DNA of 64,000 nt from an uncultured Bacteroides sp. Lineage in GTDB: Bacteria > Bacteroidota > Bacteroidia > Bacteroidales > Bacteroidaceae. How positions within the stretch are numbered: the stretch's first letter is position 1; every line of letters starts with the position of its first letter. The notes under the pieces are model-generated. The model worked only from the letters and a program-made list of their open reading frames with translations, searched no databases and was not told the origin of the DNA. Shown here piece after piece: positions 46,901 through 55,099 of the stretch. The stretch covers positions 1 to 64,000 of the forward strand of contig CAMTPA010000003.1 in assembly GCA_947074275.1 (NCBI GenBank), written 5' to 3'. The position numbers and the translations under genes are program-made.

Positions 46901-47181
46901 ATAATGCTTCTAATAAGTATGCTCGCCTCAATGCAACGGGACCAGTTGGTGCTACGGGCGCACAACGCTTGCACAACCGCTCGTTCATTCGTCTCGATAA
47001 CATTTCTATTGGTTACATTTTCCCAAAAGCGTGGATCTCGAAACTGGATATTCAAAATGTAAAAGTGTACGGGAGCATCCGCAACGTGTTTACTTGGAAA
47101 AAAGACTGGGAGTATGGCGATCCTGAAACGGGAAACCTTGCTACACGTACCTTTAACCTTGGAATTAACTTAACCTTCTAA
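43930..47181 (+). CDS. susC: SusC-like TonB-dependent outer-membrane transporter
   Basis: This 1083-residue protein has a signal peptide (LLLTTVASISAQ) and an N-terminal carboxypeptidase-regulatory-like beta sandwich (VKGVVKDAAGEPIIGANVV). The SusC/RagA TonB-box and plug region is LDEVVVVGYGTMRKKDLTGS, and the beta barrel ends NLGINLTF. With SusD it imports oligosaccharides across the outer membrane using TonB energy. It is the first gene of a five-gene polysaccharide utilisation locus, and the SusD gene starts 13 bp later. Confidence 0.97.
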   Translation: MGKHRFLFLFALLLTTVASISAQEINVKGVVKDAAGEPIIGANVVQEGTTKGTITDLDGNFSMNVSPNGVLVVRYVGYITQDVPVGGKTFLNITMKEDAKMLDEVVVVGYGTMRKKDLTGSIVQIRPDKMANESPRNVQDLLRGTPGLQIGMDASAKGGGSMQLRGQRSVYTGGDHNAPLIILDGMMFYGELSEINPDDIGQIDILKDASAASIYGAKAASGVIIITTKKGKMGKPTINVSANIGINTKSAYRKVYDAAGYMKYREDWYKTPTYGLNAATGNYEAYAATDSKGNLVKQPGYYDHPSNLGQWGLSQNQWSEYTQNEAGESSLSIYAKRLGLEDAVLRNYLNGSSFDWYNHTFRTGINQDYNASVSGASDRMSYYMSVGYLKNEGAVKGNDYNSIRANLKVEGKVTKWLEIGANVNFQDRSDGDIQVGLGTNYWDQNQIRNSPFSNYREEDGTVSQYPMGTTVKRGYSYDFERQYMNLEKGYTVLNTIFNAKVTLPWGISYNFNISPRFQWFHNRYFTSAEMPDSNPLGRGVDREHAKNFDWSLNNMLTWDYTFAKKHHVILTLVQEAEERRFWSDKINARDIQPSDALGFHNTQNGTKEASGFSTNDTHQTADALLARLFYSYDDRYMITGSVRRDGYSAFGSTNPYATFPSVAAAWSFTNENFFKWKPMSSGKLRMSWGKNGNRSLEDPYVSLANLGTGTGSTMEYIDASGKVVNYKYLGVDRLANPNLQWEKTSSFNVGLDFGFFEDRLSGSIEYYTMKTHDMIMGQRLPAFCGFGSITTNLGEVQNKGIEVTLNSINIMNRNFEWRTSLGFSYNKNEIKHLYYEYEDVLDAAGNVIGSKEMDDKTNGWFIGQPIGVIWDYRVDGIWQANEIEEAKRHGQVPGDPKVANVYTEDDIVNADGSITPVYNDNDKVFLGKTAPPVHWSFRNDFTIMKNIDFSFTFYAYMGHKSLSGYYLNNDNSGSMITYQMNTFEKEYWTPDNASNKYARLNATGPVGATGAQRLHNRSFIRLDNISIGYIFPKAWISKLDIQNVKVYGSIRNVFTWKKDWEYGDPETGNLATRTFNLGINLTF

Positions 47182-47194
47182 AAAACTTGATGCA

Positions 47195-49177
47195 ATGAAA
47201 CAATATATTAAAAATAAATTGTCTAAAGGAGTTGTGATACTCACAGGAATGGCTGCTATGTATGGTTGTTCGGAAAGCTTTTTGAAGCCCGACCCGCTTT
47301 CGTTTTACGAACCCGAAACTACGTTTAGCACCGAATCGGGGCTGCAAGCTGCTTTGGCTATGACCGACCGTCATCTGCGCTTGTATTGGACTAATTATAC
47401 AGCCAACAACATTCTGGTACCCATTGGCACCGAATATCTGTTCTCGGATATGGCTGTTTATGGAAAGACCGATGCCGGTGGAGGAATTTTCGATGACATA
47501 GCTGCAAAACTTACTCCTACAAGTGGAGCGGGCAATAATGATAGCAATCACATATTATACTTCTGGGATCAGACTTACACGGGCATTAAGTATGCCAACA
47601 CGGTGCTCAGTTTTATCGACAATGTGACCGGGCTGGACGAAAATACCAAGAATGCCTACAAAGGACGTGCTTATTTTCACCGTGCTTTTCGCTACTACGC
47701 GTTGGTATTTCAGTTTGGCGATGTGCCTTTGGTAACTAAGATTCTCGAAGTGCCCAAGCAAAACTACAGCTCTACCAAAAAAGAGGCAATACTCGATATG
47801 ATAACAAAAGATTTGGAATTTGCCATCGAGTGGGTGCCCGATCAGAAAGATATGAATCTCATTGGTATGGTGAACAAAGGTGCTTGTCGACAATTGCTTA
47901 TTAAATGCTACTTGGCTACCGGACAGTTTGAAAAAGCCGAACAACAGGCCGATATGCTAATCAATGGTTCGGGATACGCACTGATGCAAGAACCTTTTGG
48001 CATCAACAACCCCGGAGGCGAACCAAATACTTGGGCTATTACTCGCAATGTGATTTGGGATCTTCACCGACCCGAAAACAAGCTGACGAATGCCAATACA
48101 GAAATGATTATGGGTATGCCAAATAGTGGCTTGGAGTCGCACACCGACTTTTTGACAATGCGTATTTTCGGGCCAATGTGGAGTGATGGAAATATGAAAT
48201 CGCCCGATGGAAAGAATGCGGTGACCAATTATGCCCGAAACAATGGCAATTACAATCAAGAACTCGACTTCTTGCGTGCGATGGGACGTGGCATTGCAAC
48301 TGTTAGTTCCAACTACTTCTCGCAACACACGCTTTGGGAAGTCAATGGTGAAGAAGACCATCAAGACTTGAGACACAACCGTGAAGTGGGAAACTGGGTG
48401 TGTATGGAAGATTTTAAATACAACGATCCCACTTCGGAGTATTACGGACGAAACGTGCAGAAGTACAGCCCCGTCACGGGCGACATTTTGTGCCCCGACA
48501 CCATTCGCGACTGGTTCGACTTTCCGCTATACAAAATCTATCTTGACGATGCTTCGGCTGCTGCCAACTTAGGTGCAAATCAGTTTAATGGTGCTACAAA
48601 TGGAAGCAATGCCAACTGGTATCTCTATCGCCTTGCCGAAACCTATCTGCTACGTGCGGAGGCCAAGTTCTATCAGGGCAAAGTGAGCCAAGCTGCCGAC
48701 GACGTGAACGAGGTGCGCAAAAGGGCACAATGCACTCAGCTATATACCACTGTCACCATTGGCGATATTGCCAGCGAGCGTGCTCGTGAGCTTTATCTTG
48801 AAGAGTGGCGAAACGTGGAGCTGACTCGCATCTCTATGTGTTTGGCATTGAGTGGCAAAGCCGACGAGTGGGGCAACGTGTATAATGTAAGCAACTGGGA
48901 TAAGCAAAGTGGCACAGATGCTACTGGAGGTAGCTATTGGTATCAACGCATCAACCGCTATACTCCCTACAACAAAGGCGATATAAGAGTGCGTACCGCT
49001 ACGCTCAACTACACGATGAGCAAGCACAACATCTATTGGCCTATCCCCAATAGTGCTATCACGGCCAACAACAAAGGTGTGTTAAGTCAGAATTACGGTT
49101 ACGACGGCTACGATGCAAGCGTACACGTATGGGACAATTGGCAAGATGCGGTAGCAGATGAAGATAAGACGGAATAA
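47195..49177 (+). CDS. susD: SusD-like glycan-binding outer-membrane lipoprotein
   Basis: This 660-residue protein of the RagB/SusD family has a lipobox at MYGCSESF. TPR-like helices (KGRAYFHRAFRYYALVFQFGDVPLV) and the C-terminal SusD signature (YRLAETYLLRAEAKFYQGK, YLEEWRNVELTRIS, YWPIPNSAI) are clear. It caps the SusC barrel and captures glycan on the cell surface. A terminator hairpin follows about 35 bp after the stop, so the downstream enzymes may be transcribed at a lower level or separately. Confidence 0.96.
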   Translation: MKQYIKNKLSKGVVILTGMAAMYGCSESFLKPDPLSFYEPETTFSTESGLQAALAMTDRHLRLYWTNYTANNILVPIGTEYLFSDMAVYGKTDAGGGIFDDIAAKLTPTSGAGNNDSNHILYFWDQTYTGIKYANTVLSFIDNVTGLDENTKNAYKGRAYFHRAFRYYALVFQFGDVPLVTKILEVPKQNYSSTKKEAILDMITKDLEFAIEWVPDQKDMNLIGMVNKGACRQLLIKCYLATGQFEKAEQQADMLINGSGYALMQEPFGINNPGGEPNTWAITRNVIWDLHRPENKLTNANTEMIMGMPNSGLESHTDFLTMRIFGPMWSDGNMKSPDGKNAVTNYARNNGNYNQELDFLRAMGRGIATVSSNYFSQHTLWEVNGEEDHQDLRHNREVGNWVCMEDFKYNDPTSEYYGRNVQKYSPVTGDILCPDTIRDWFDFPLYKIYLDDASAAANLGANQFNGATNGSNANWYLYRLAETYLLRAEAKFYQGKVSQAADDVNEVRKRAQCTQLYTTVTIGDIASERARELYLEEWRNVELTRISMCLALSGKADEWGNVYNVSNWDKQSGTDATGGSYWYQRINRYTPYNKGDIRVRTATLNYTMSKHNIYWPIPNSAITANNKGVLSQNYGYDGYDASVHVWDNWQDAVADEDKTE

Positions 49178-49209
49178 TAGGTTTTTCTGTATCAAGCTAT
49201 TTTAGCTTA

Positions 49210-49267
49210 AAAGTGCTTTGAGGGGATTTAAAATGTTCGTTTTTTCACCTTGAAGCACTTTGTTTTT
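49210..49267 (+). terminator. Hairpin terminator after susD
   Basis: AAAGTGCTT and AAGCACTTT pair, with a further AGG/CCT inside, followed by GTTTTTA. Confidence 0.65.
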
Positions 49268-49337
49268 ACTAAAACCGCCCAACTCCAACAGCTTCCATTT
49301 ATAGCTATAAAGCAAGGCTATTTATCTGCTTAGCTCA

Positions 49338-49425
49338 GTTGCGAACAGTTATCGTGTAGAGTGTTCACAGTCGGCGAAATAACTGTTCACAGTTGGTCTA
49401 TCAATTATTAACAACTATCACAACA
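49338..49425. repeat. 22-bp tandem repeat array G (about 4 units)
   Basis: The two clearest units begin at 49360 and 49382 and share TGTTCACAGT. The flanking segments are degenerate (GAACAGTTATC before, ATTATTAACAACTATC after). The array lies between the susD terminator and the GH43 start, within 15 nt of that ATG, so it would be in the leader of that gene. Confidence 0.75.
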
Positions 49426-49437
49426 AGTTTTCAACGT

Positions 49438-50610
49438 ATGAGTTTACACAAATATATTTTCGTTTTTTGCTTTCTACTATTGACCTCCATCATTGTGTCG
49501 GCTCAAAACAACAACCAAGTTATTCGGTCTAAAACGGTGTGGAACGATGACAAAGGTAGCCACATCAACGCCCACGGTGGTGGAGTGCTCTTTCATCAAG
49601 GAAGATATTATTGGTATGGAGAACATCGCTTGCCCAAAGGAGATGCCCCCAGCGGAGGGGTGAGTTGCTATTCGTCGGCTGATCTTTGCAACTGGGTAAA
49701 CGAGGGAATTGTGCTTGCTACCACCAACGAAGCAGGGCACGACTTAGAGCGAGGTTGCATCATAGAGCGACCTAAGGTGATATTCAATCCCATCACGGGG
49801 CAGTTTGTAATGTGGTTTCATTTGGAGCTAAAAGGGCAAGGCTATGCTGCTGCACGTGCAGGTGTAGCAGTGAGCGACTCACCTACTGGCAATTTTCAGT
49901 TTCTTCGTTCGGGACGAATCAACGCAGGCGTTTATCCAGCTAATATGACCCAAGAAGAGCGTGCTTTCATTTTCGACAACGATAAGTATAAAGAGTGGTG
50001 GACTGCCGAGTGGTATCGTGCCATAGACAAAGGGTTGTTTGTGAAACGCGATTTAGAGAGCGGTCAGATGTCGCGCGATATGACCCTTTATGTAGATGAG
50101 GATGGGAAAGCCTATCACATCTATTCGTCCGAAGACAACCTGACGCTTCACATAGCCGAGCTTACCGACGACTATTTGCATCATACGGGCAACTACATTC
50201 GCCTATTTCCCGGAGGACACAATGAAGCCCCCGCCATATTCAAGAAAGAAGATACTTATTGGATGATAGCTTCGGGCTGCACGGGGTGGCAACCCAATGA
50301 AGCACGCTTGTTTTCATCGCCTACAATGTGGGGGCCGTGGACACAACACGCCAATCCCTGTATAGGTACAGATGCGGCTATCACCTTTGGAGGGCAAAGC
50401 ACCTTTGCCTTGCCTGTTGAAGGGGCGAACCAACTGGTTATCTTTATGGCAGATGTTTGGAATCCCGATAATCTTATTGATTCAAGATATGTGTGGCTTC
50501 CTGTTGAGTTTCAATCAGACGGAACACCTACCATCGCTTGGAGCGAACAGTGGTCTCCACTCGATTTTGTAGTGCAGCCAGAGCCATTATTCTCCCTTTT
50601 TGAAGAATAA
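49438..50610 (+). CDS. Glycoside hydrolase family 43 (exo-galactosidase/arabinosidase-like)
   Basis: The ATG at 49438 gives 390 residues with a Sec signal (LLLTSIIVSAQ). HINAHGGGVLFHQGRYYWYGE, GVSCYSSADLCNWVNEG and IIERPKVIFNPITGQFVMWFH are typical of the GH43 branch that includes beta-1,3-galactosidases (GH43_24) and some arabinofuranosidases (GH43_34). HNEAPAIFKKEDTYWMIASG supplies the acid Glu. The subfamily cannot be settled by eye. It is followed by the BNR and GH105 genes, the order also found in the arabinogalactan-protein locus of B. thetaiotaomicron. Confidence 0.88.
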   Translation: MSLHKYIFVFCFLLLTSIIVSAQNNNQVIRSKTVWNDDKGSHINAHGGGVLFHQGRYYWYGEHRLPKGDAPSGGVSCYSSADLCNWVNEGIVLATTNEAGHDLERGCIIERPKVIFNPITGQFVMWFHLELKGQGYAAARAGVAVSDSPTGNFQFLRSGRINAGVYPANMTQEERAFIFDNDKYKEWWTAEWYRAIDKGLFVKRDLESGQMSRDMTLYVDEDGKAYHIYSSEDNLTLHIAELTDDYLHHTGNYIRLFPGGHNEAPAIFKKEDTYWMIASGCTGWQPNEARLFSSPTMWGPWTQHANPCIGTDAAITFGGQSTFALPVEGANQLVIFMADVWNPDNLIDSRYVWLPVEFQSDGTPTIAWSEQWSPLDFVVQPEPLFSLFEE

Positions 50611-50679
50611 GATGTGTTTATTAACCATATATCCACCATTTTTGGCGAAAATGTACCGTTGTCCTTGTACGTGATAGGC

Positions 50680-50687
50680 TATTTTTG
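50680..50687 (+). promoter_or_regulatory. -7 element (TATTTTTG) for the BNR-GH105 pair
   Basis: A perfect TAnnTTTG match 21 nt upstream of the ATG at 50709. It overlaps the ORF-track start at 50685 and so excludes it. Confidence 0.55.
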
Positions 50688-50708
50688 CAATCGAGAAAAA
50701 CACAATTA

Positions 50709-52019
50709 ATGATGCTACTCACAATGCGCTACACTTTATTCATTCTCTTTTGGGTATATGCCTTTTCGTTTTGCCAAGCTCAACATTTGGTAGAAGTGGA
50801 CAAGGGATATAGTGAAACCTCGGTAAACACAGCCGTGTTTCGCAACAATGCGCTGGCCACTCACAACAATCGGCAATACATCTGCTACTACAATCACGAA
50901 GGCTATTTGATGGTAGGCAAACGAGAGCTGGGTACAAGCGAATGGACTTTGCAACGCACCCCTTACAAAGGAAATGTGAGCGATGCCCACAACGTGGCTT
51001 GCCTCACGGTAGATCGTGATGGGTACATTCATCTCGCCTTCGACCACCACGGACATCCGCTCAACTACTGCAAAAGCATAGCACCCCATTCGCTACAAAT
51101 GGGCGATAAAATAAGTATGGTAGGCGATGATGAACACAATGTAACCTATCCAGAGTTTTACACGCTGAGCAATGGAAATTTGCTATTTGCTTATCGCTCC
51201 GGCTCTTCGGGACGTGGCAACTTGGTGCTCAATAGGTATGATACATCAACGCAGCAATGGAACCGAATGCACAGCGTGCTTATAGATGGCGAGAACGAAC
51301 GAAATGCCTATTGGCAGATTTACGTAGATGCACAAGGAGCGATACACCTGTCGTGGGTGTGGCGCGAAACGTGGATGGTAGAAACCAACCACGACCTCTG
51401 CTATGCACGCTCTTCGGACAATGGCGAAACGTGGCACAAAGCAAATGGTGAACCCTACACGCTACCCATCACTCAAACCAATGCCGAATATGCCTGTATC
51501 ATACCCCAAGAAAGCGAACTGATAAACCAAACCAGTATGAGTGCCGATGAGAATGGAAATCCTTACATCGCTACCTATTGGCGCAGTCTCGATAGCGATG
51601 TACCTCAATATCGCTTGGTGTGGCACGATGGAGAAGCGTGGCACAACTGCCAAGTGGGGGAACGCACCACTCCTTTTTCGCTGAAAGGAGGAGGAACGAA
51701 ACGAATCCCCATTGCACGCCCTCGAATTGTAGCCGATAAAAATGCGGTGTATTATATGTTTCGCGATGAAGAGCAAGGAAGTAAAGTGTCGATGGCTTAT
51801 GCGGTATTCGCTGATATGAACACGTGGAAAAACATTCATTTAACTCACTTTGCGGTGGATGCGTGGGAACCGATGCACGATGCTGACCTGTGGAAACAAA
51901 AGCAGATGCTACATTTGTTTGTACAAAATAGCGGACAAGGTGACGGAGAAACAACTGAGGTGAAAACACCCCAGCCGATATATGTATTAGAAGTTGATTT
52001 AAACACATTATTCAAATAG
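50709..52019 (+). CDS. BNR_4-type beta-propeller carbohydrate-active enzyme
   Basis: From the ATG at 50709 it has 436 residues with a Sec signal (YAFSFCQAQ); MRYTLF at 50724 is also possible. The propeller motifs HNNRQYICYYNHEGYLMVGKR, GYIHLAFDHHGHPLNY and GNLLFAYRSGSSGRGN match the BNR_4 clan. That clan includes ulvan lyases PL24/PL25 and the GH145 rhamnosyl-glucuronidases, where single His residues are catalytic. The His in ATHNN and the DHHGH cluster are candidates. The GH105 gene 4 bp downstream implies that it creates or exposes uronic acid ends. Whether it is a lyase or a hydrolase is undecided. Confidence 0.82.
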   Translation: MMLLTMRYTLFILFWVYAFSFCQAQHLVEVDKGYSETSVNTAVFRNNALATHNNRQYICYYNHEGYLMVGKRELGTSEWTLQRTPYKGNVSDAHNVACLTVDRDGYIHLAFDHHGHPLNYCKSIAPHSLQMGDKISMVGDDEHNVTYPEFYTLSNGNLLFAYRSGSSGRGNLVLNRYDTSTQQWNRMHSVLIDGENERNAYWQIYVDAQGAIHLSWVWRETWMVETNHDLCYARSSDNGETWHKANGEPYTLPITQTNAEYACIIPQESELINQTSMSADENGNPYIATYWRSLDSDVPQYRLVWHDGEAWHNCQVGERTTPFSLKGGGTKRIPIARPRIVADKNAVYYMFRDEEQGSKVSMAYAVFADMNTWKNIHLTHFAVDAWEPMHDADLWKQKQMLHLFVQNSGQGDGETTEVKTPQPIYVLEVDLNTLFK

Positions 52020-52022
52020 CAT

Positions 52023-53156
52023 ATGAAAAAGATATACTGTATGACCGCAGCAGTGCTGCTAATCGTGCTTGCTGGTTGCAAAAACCACCAAAACTCACAA
52101 GCCGGCGAGGTGGTAGGCGTGATTCGCAAGGTAAATGACTACTGGCAAAACAACAACCCTCATCACGGACGATCGTTTTGGGATAATGCTGCCTATCACA
52201 CTGGCAATATGGAGGCCTATTTTTTGACCGAAGACCCTGCATACCTGAAATATTCGGAAGAGTGGGCAAAACACAACGAATGGAAAGGGGCGAAATCGGA
52301 TGATAAAGAGAACTGGAAATACAGTTACGGGGAGAGTGATGAATACGTGCTTTTTGGCGATTATCAAATTTGTTTTCAAACCTATGCCGACCTCTACAAC
52401 ATTGCTCCCGATGAGGCGAAGATAGCTCGTGCAAGAGAGGTGATGGAGCACCAGATGGCAACACCCAACAACGATTACTGGTGGTGGGCAGATGGGCTTT
52501 ATATGGTGATGCCTGTAATGACTAAGATGTATAACATTACACAAAATCCGCTCTATCTTGAAAAGCTCAATGAGTATCTTCTCTATGCCGATAGCATTAT
52601 GTACGACGAAGAGGTGGGGCTATACTATCGCGATGGAAAATACGTCTACCCAAAACACACCACCGTCAACGGGAAGAAAGATTTTTGGGCACGTGGCGAT
52701 GGCTGGGTGTTGGCAGGCTTGGCAAAGGTGATAAAAGACCTCCCCGTGGATGCTCCCTATCGAGATAGATACATCGACCGTTTTCGCACAATGGCAAAAG
52801 CAGTGGCAAACAGCCAGCAAAGCGAAGGCTACTGGACGCGTAGTATGCTCGACCCCGAACACGCACCGGGACCCGAAACCAGTGGCACCGCATTCTTCAC
52901 CTATGGATTGCAATGGGGGGTGAACAACAACTTGCTTAGCGAAACCGAATATCAACCTGTGATAGACCGGGCATGGGGATACTTGACACAAACGGCGTTG
53001 CAGCCCGATGGCAAGGTGGGTTATGTGCAACCCATTGGAGAGAAAGCCATTCCCGGACAGATTGTCGATGCCAATTCTACTTCCAATTTTGGGGTAGGTG
53101 CATTTTTGCTGGCCGCCTGCGAACGTGTAAATTACTTGAAGGGCACTAAAAAATAG
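52023..53156 (+). CDS. Glycoside hydrolase family 105 unsaturated glycuronyl hydrolase (lipoprotein)
   Basis: This 377-residue lipoprotein (lipobox VLAGC) has an alpha/alpha barrel. HTGNMEAYFLTEDPAYLKY, WWWADGLYMVMPVMTKMY, FWARGDGWVLAGLAKVI and GPETSGTAFFTYGLQWGV are the YesR/YteR signature segments, with Asp in WADGLY and RGDGW as probable catalytic residues. GH105 enzymes remove delta-4,5-unsaturated uronic acid, or in some cases saturated glucuronate, from oligosaccharides. It is the last gene of the SusCD locus and starts 3 bp after the BNR gene stop. Confidence 0.93.
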   Translation: MKKIYCMTAAVLLIVLAGCKNHQNSQAGEVVGVIRKVNDYWQNNNPHHGRSFWDNAAYHTGNMEAYFLTEDPAYLKYSEEWAKHNEWKGAKSDDKENWKYSYGESDEYVLFGDYQICFQTYADLYNIAPDEAKIARAREVMEHQMATPNNDYWWWADGLYMVMPVMTKMYNITQNPLYLEKLNEYLLYADSIMYDEEVGLYYRDGKYVYPKHTTVNGKKDFWARGDGWVLAGLAKVIKDLPVDAPYRDRYIDRFRTMAKAVANSQQSEGYWTRSMLDPEHAPGPETSGTAFFTYGLQWGVNNNLLSETEYQPVIDRAWGYLTQTALQPDGKVGYVQPIGEKAIPGQIVDANSTSNFGVGAFLLAACERVNYLKGTKK

Positions 53157-53187
53157 CTTTTTCTTTTTAGGTTGACGGATCAATCGT

Positions 53188-53195
53188 TATTTTTG
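53188..53195 (+). promoter_or_regulatory. -7 element (TATTTTTG) for the 585-aa membrane protein gene
   Basis: A perfect TAnnTTTG match about 126 nt before the ATG at 53322. It implies a long leader that contains the hairpin at 53211-53254. Confidence 0.6.
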
Positions 53196-53210
53196 TGGAT
53201 AAATAATGCT

Positions 53211-53254
53211 GGCTGTGAAAATATCTTTCAGGATAAGAGGGTATTTTCGCAGCC
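53211..53254 (+). promoter_or_regulatory. 13-bp stem-loop in the leader of the 585-aa protein gene
   Basis: GGCTGTGAAAATA pairs with TATTTTCGCAGCC (one G-U) around an 18-nt purine-rich loop. No T-run follows, so it is a leader structure rather than a terminator of the GH105 gene. It begins about 10 nt after the expected transcription start. Confidence 0.65.
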
Positions 53255-53321
53255 AAATTTCTGTTTGCGTCAAACAAAATAAAAATACTGAGTGTTACAA
53301 CTCTAAAAATGAAATGAAGAT

Positions 53322-55079
53322 ATGACGGAATGGTGGCTCATAATATCTGTATCGGCAACTGTTGTTCTAACGCTAATTGTTTACCAATTTATCCCAAGCA
53401 AATGGCTTGTGGGGCAAAATGGTAAATCTTCGGCGAGGGGCGGACAGCAATCTAAAGATGTGGACTCGGTAGATGAAAAAACAATTAAGGCACTGATAAT
53501 ATGCGTACTAAAATCCTTAAACTGCAATTATCAAACTGACAAGGAAGGCAATCTAATCTTTGAATACCAAGCTTCAAAGTTTCGCATTATCTACTATCCC
53601 AATAGAGCTATTATAGATATTTACTATCTCTATTTTTATACTACCGCTTTCGACCACTTGGGAGCAATGCGCTTTTTGTGCAACGACCTCAACACCCAAT
53701 CTAAAATAGCCAAATACTTTTATTCGATAGACGAAAAGAACAATGAAGTGGATGTGCATTGTTCCACTCACTTTGTGTTTGTAAATGATGTAGAGTATGT
53801 TAAATCGGTGTTTAAGCACCTGTTAAATGATTTGTTTATCGGGCAGCGCAACTTTTTGAGTGCAGCCAAAGAGATTGAAGAACAACAAAAACAAAGTCAG
53901 ACCATTGATGATGCAGAGGTGGATGACTACAAAACCGAACGCGAACTCTTTTTATTGCGTGAGCAAGAAATGATGCTGCACGCAGAGAATCTCCATTTTA
54001 GAGGAAATGAGGAAGAGGCATTGACATTGGGAAACCTGTTGATAAAAGCTTTTAGCTTGAGTGATGTCCAATTTGTCAGTCTGCTTGTTTGGGATGAGGC
54101 TCGGCAAGAGATAGAAGATAGTGAAGAGATAGCACGCTTCAACGTGATTGAGGCACTGATAGACACAACACTCCCTAAGCAAGCTTTTTTTAAGAAAGAA
54201 GAAGTGGTGCTCATCGTGAAGTACAAGAACCCCAAATTGGCTAAGGTGAAAAGATGCCAACAGCTGATGATAAACCTCAAAAGCGAAGGAGAAACCGATG
54301 AATCACTCTATGTTCGGGTCACGGCTTGTGCCATTCCGTGTAGCATTAGCAAAAACGTGGCGTTCAACTCTACCAACACCGAGTCGGTACACTCTTCGTT
54401 TTTAGTAGCATTTGATAAAATGTCGGTCGAAAACAAGCTTGCCAAACTAAAATATATGTGGGAAGATGCGGTGGAGAAATCCGAAAATGGCAAACAAGAA
54501 GAGTTGAGCGAAGAGCAGCGATTGATATTAGATTGCACAAATGAAAGTGTGGCCTACGACCTCTATTTTGGGAAATATTGCTTCCTGAACAAGCGATACT
54601 ATGAGGCTCTGTTTTACTTAGAAAACGCTTATGCGTTCTTGAGCCAATCGTACCACTCGCTCAATGGATATGGTAGAAACAAGTTTCTCAGCATTTGCTA
54701 TTACATTGGTTTTTGCTATACTGAGTTGAAACTCTACAAACAAGCCTATTATTATCTGAGCATCATCACCAATGAAGATAACTACCTTTTCTTACAAGAA
54801 TATATCAATTGTATGACCAATATGAACGATTTTCGTGCTATCTACTGCATTCGCAACTTGATAGAGCGTATCAATCAGCAGATAGAGGCAAGCGAAGAGG
54901 ATCTGTCGGATGATTTTGTGTTCTTCGTCAATTTCATAAAGCGTCGTCACGCATTTGTACTCATCAATATTCGTCAGTTCGAAGAGGCAGAATCGCTACT
55001 CAAAGAGATGCTCGAAGAGCCTGCCAATAAGGACTTTGCGCTCAACGAGCTGGCCTACTTGCAGCGCATTCGCGAATAA
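53322..55079 (+). CDS. Membrane-anchored protein with YbjN-like and TPR-like regions, function unknown
   Basis: I do not recognise this 585-residue protein. It has one N-terminal membrane helix (WWLIISVSATVVLTLIVYQFI). A domain at about residues 45-175 (IICVLKSLNCNYQTDKEGNLIFEY) recalls YbjN/type III chaperone-like folds. The Glu-rich middle includes MMLHAENLHFRGNEEEALTLGNL, and the C-terminal half contains helical repeats of TPR character (YEALFYLENAYAFLSQSYHS, YYIGFCYTELKLYKQAYYYL). The bulk is probably cytoplasmic. It is 20 bp upstream of a VanX-like dipeptidase gene. Fold calls are inference. Confidence 0.75.
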   Translation: MTEWWLIISVSATVVLTLIVYQFIPSKWLVGQNGKSSARGGQQSKDVDSVDEKTIKALIICVLKSLNCNYQTDKEGNLIFEYQASKFRIIYYPNRAIIDIYYLYFYTTAFDHLGAMRFLCNDLNTQSKIAKYFYSIDEKNNEVDVHCSTHFVFVNDVEYVKSVFKHLLNDLFIGQRNFLSAAKEIEEQQKQSQTIDDAEVDDYKTERELFLLREQEMMLHAENLHFRGNEEEALTLGNLLIKAFSLSDVQFVSLLVWDEARQEIEDSEEIARFNVIEALIDTTLPKQAFFKKEEVVLIVKYKNPKLAKVKRCQQLMINLKSEGETDESLYVRVTACAIPCSISKNVAFNSTNTESVHSSFLVAFDKMSVENKLAKLKYMWEDAVEKSENGKQEELSEEQRLILDCTNESVAYDLYFGKYCFLNKRYYEALFYLENAYAFLSQSYHSLNGYGRNKFLSICYYIGFCYTELKLYKQAYYYLSIITNEDNYLFLQEYINCMTNMNDFRAIYCIRNLIERINQQIEASEEDLSDDFVFFVNFIKRRHAFVLINIRQFEEAESLLKEMLEEPANKDFALNELAYLQRIRE

Positions 55080-55099
55080 CCCAAAACAACAACCAACCA

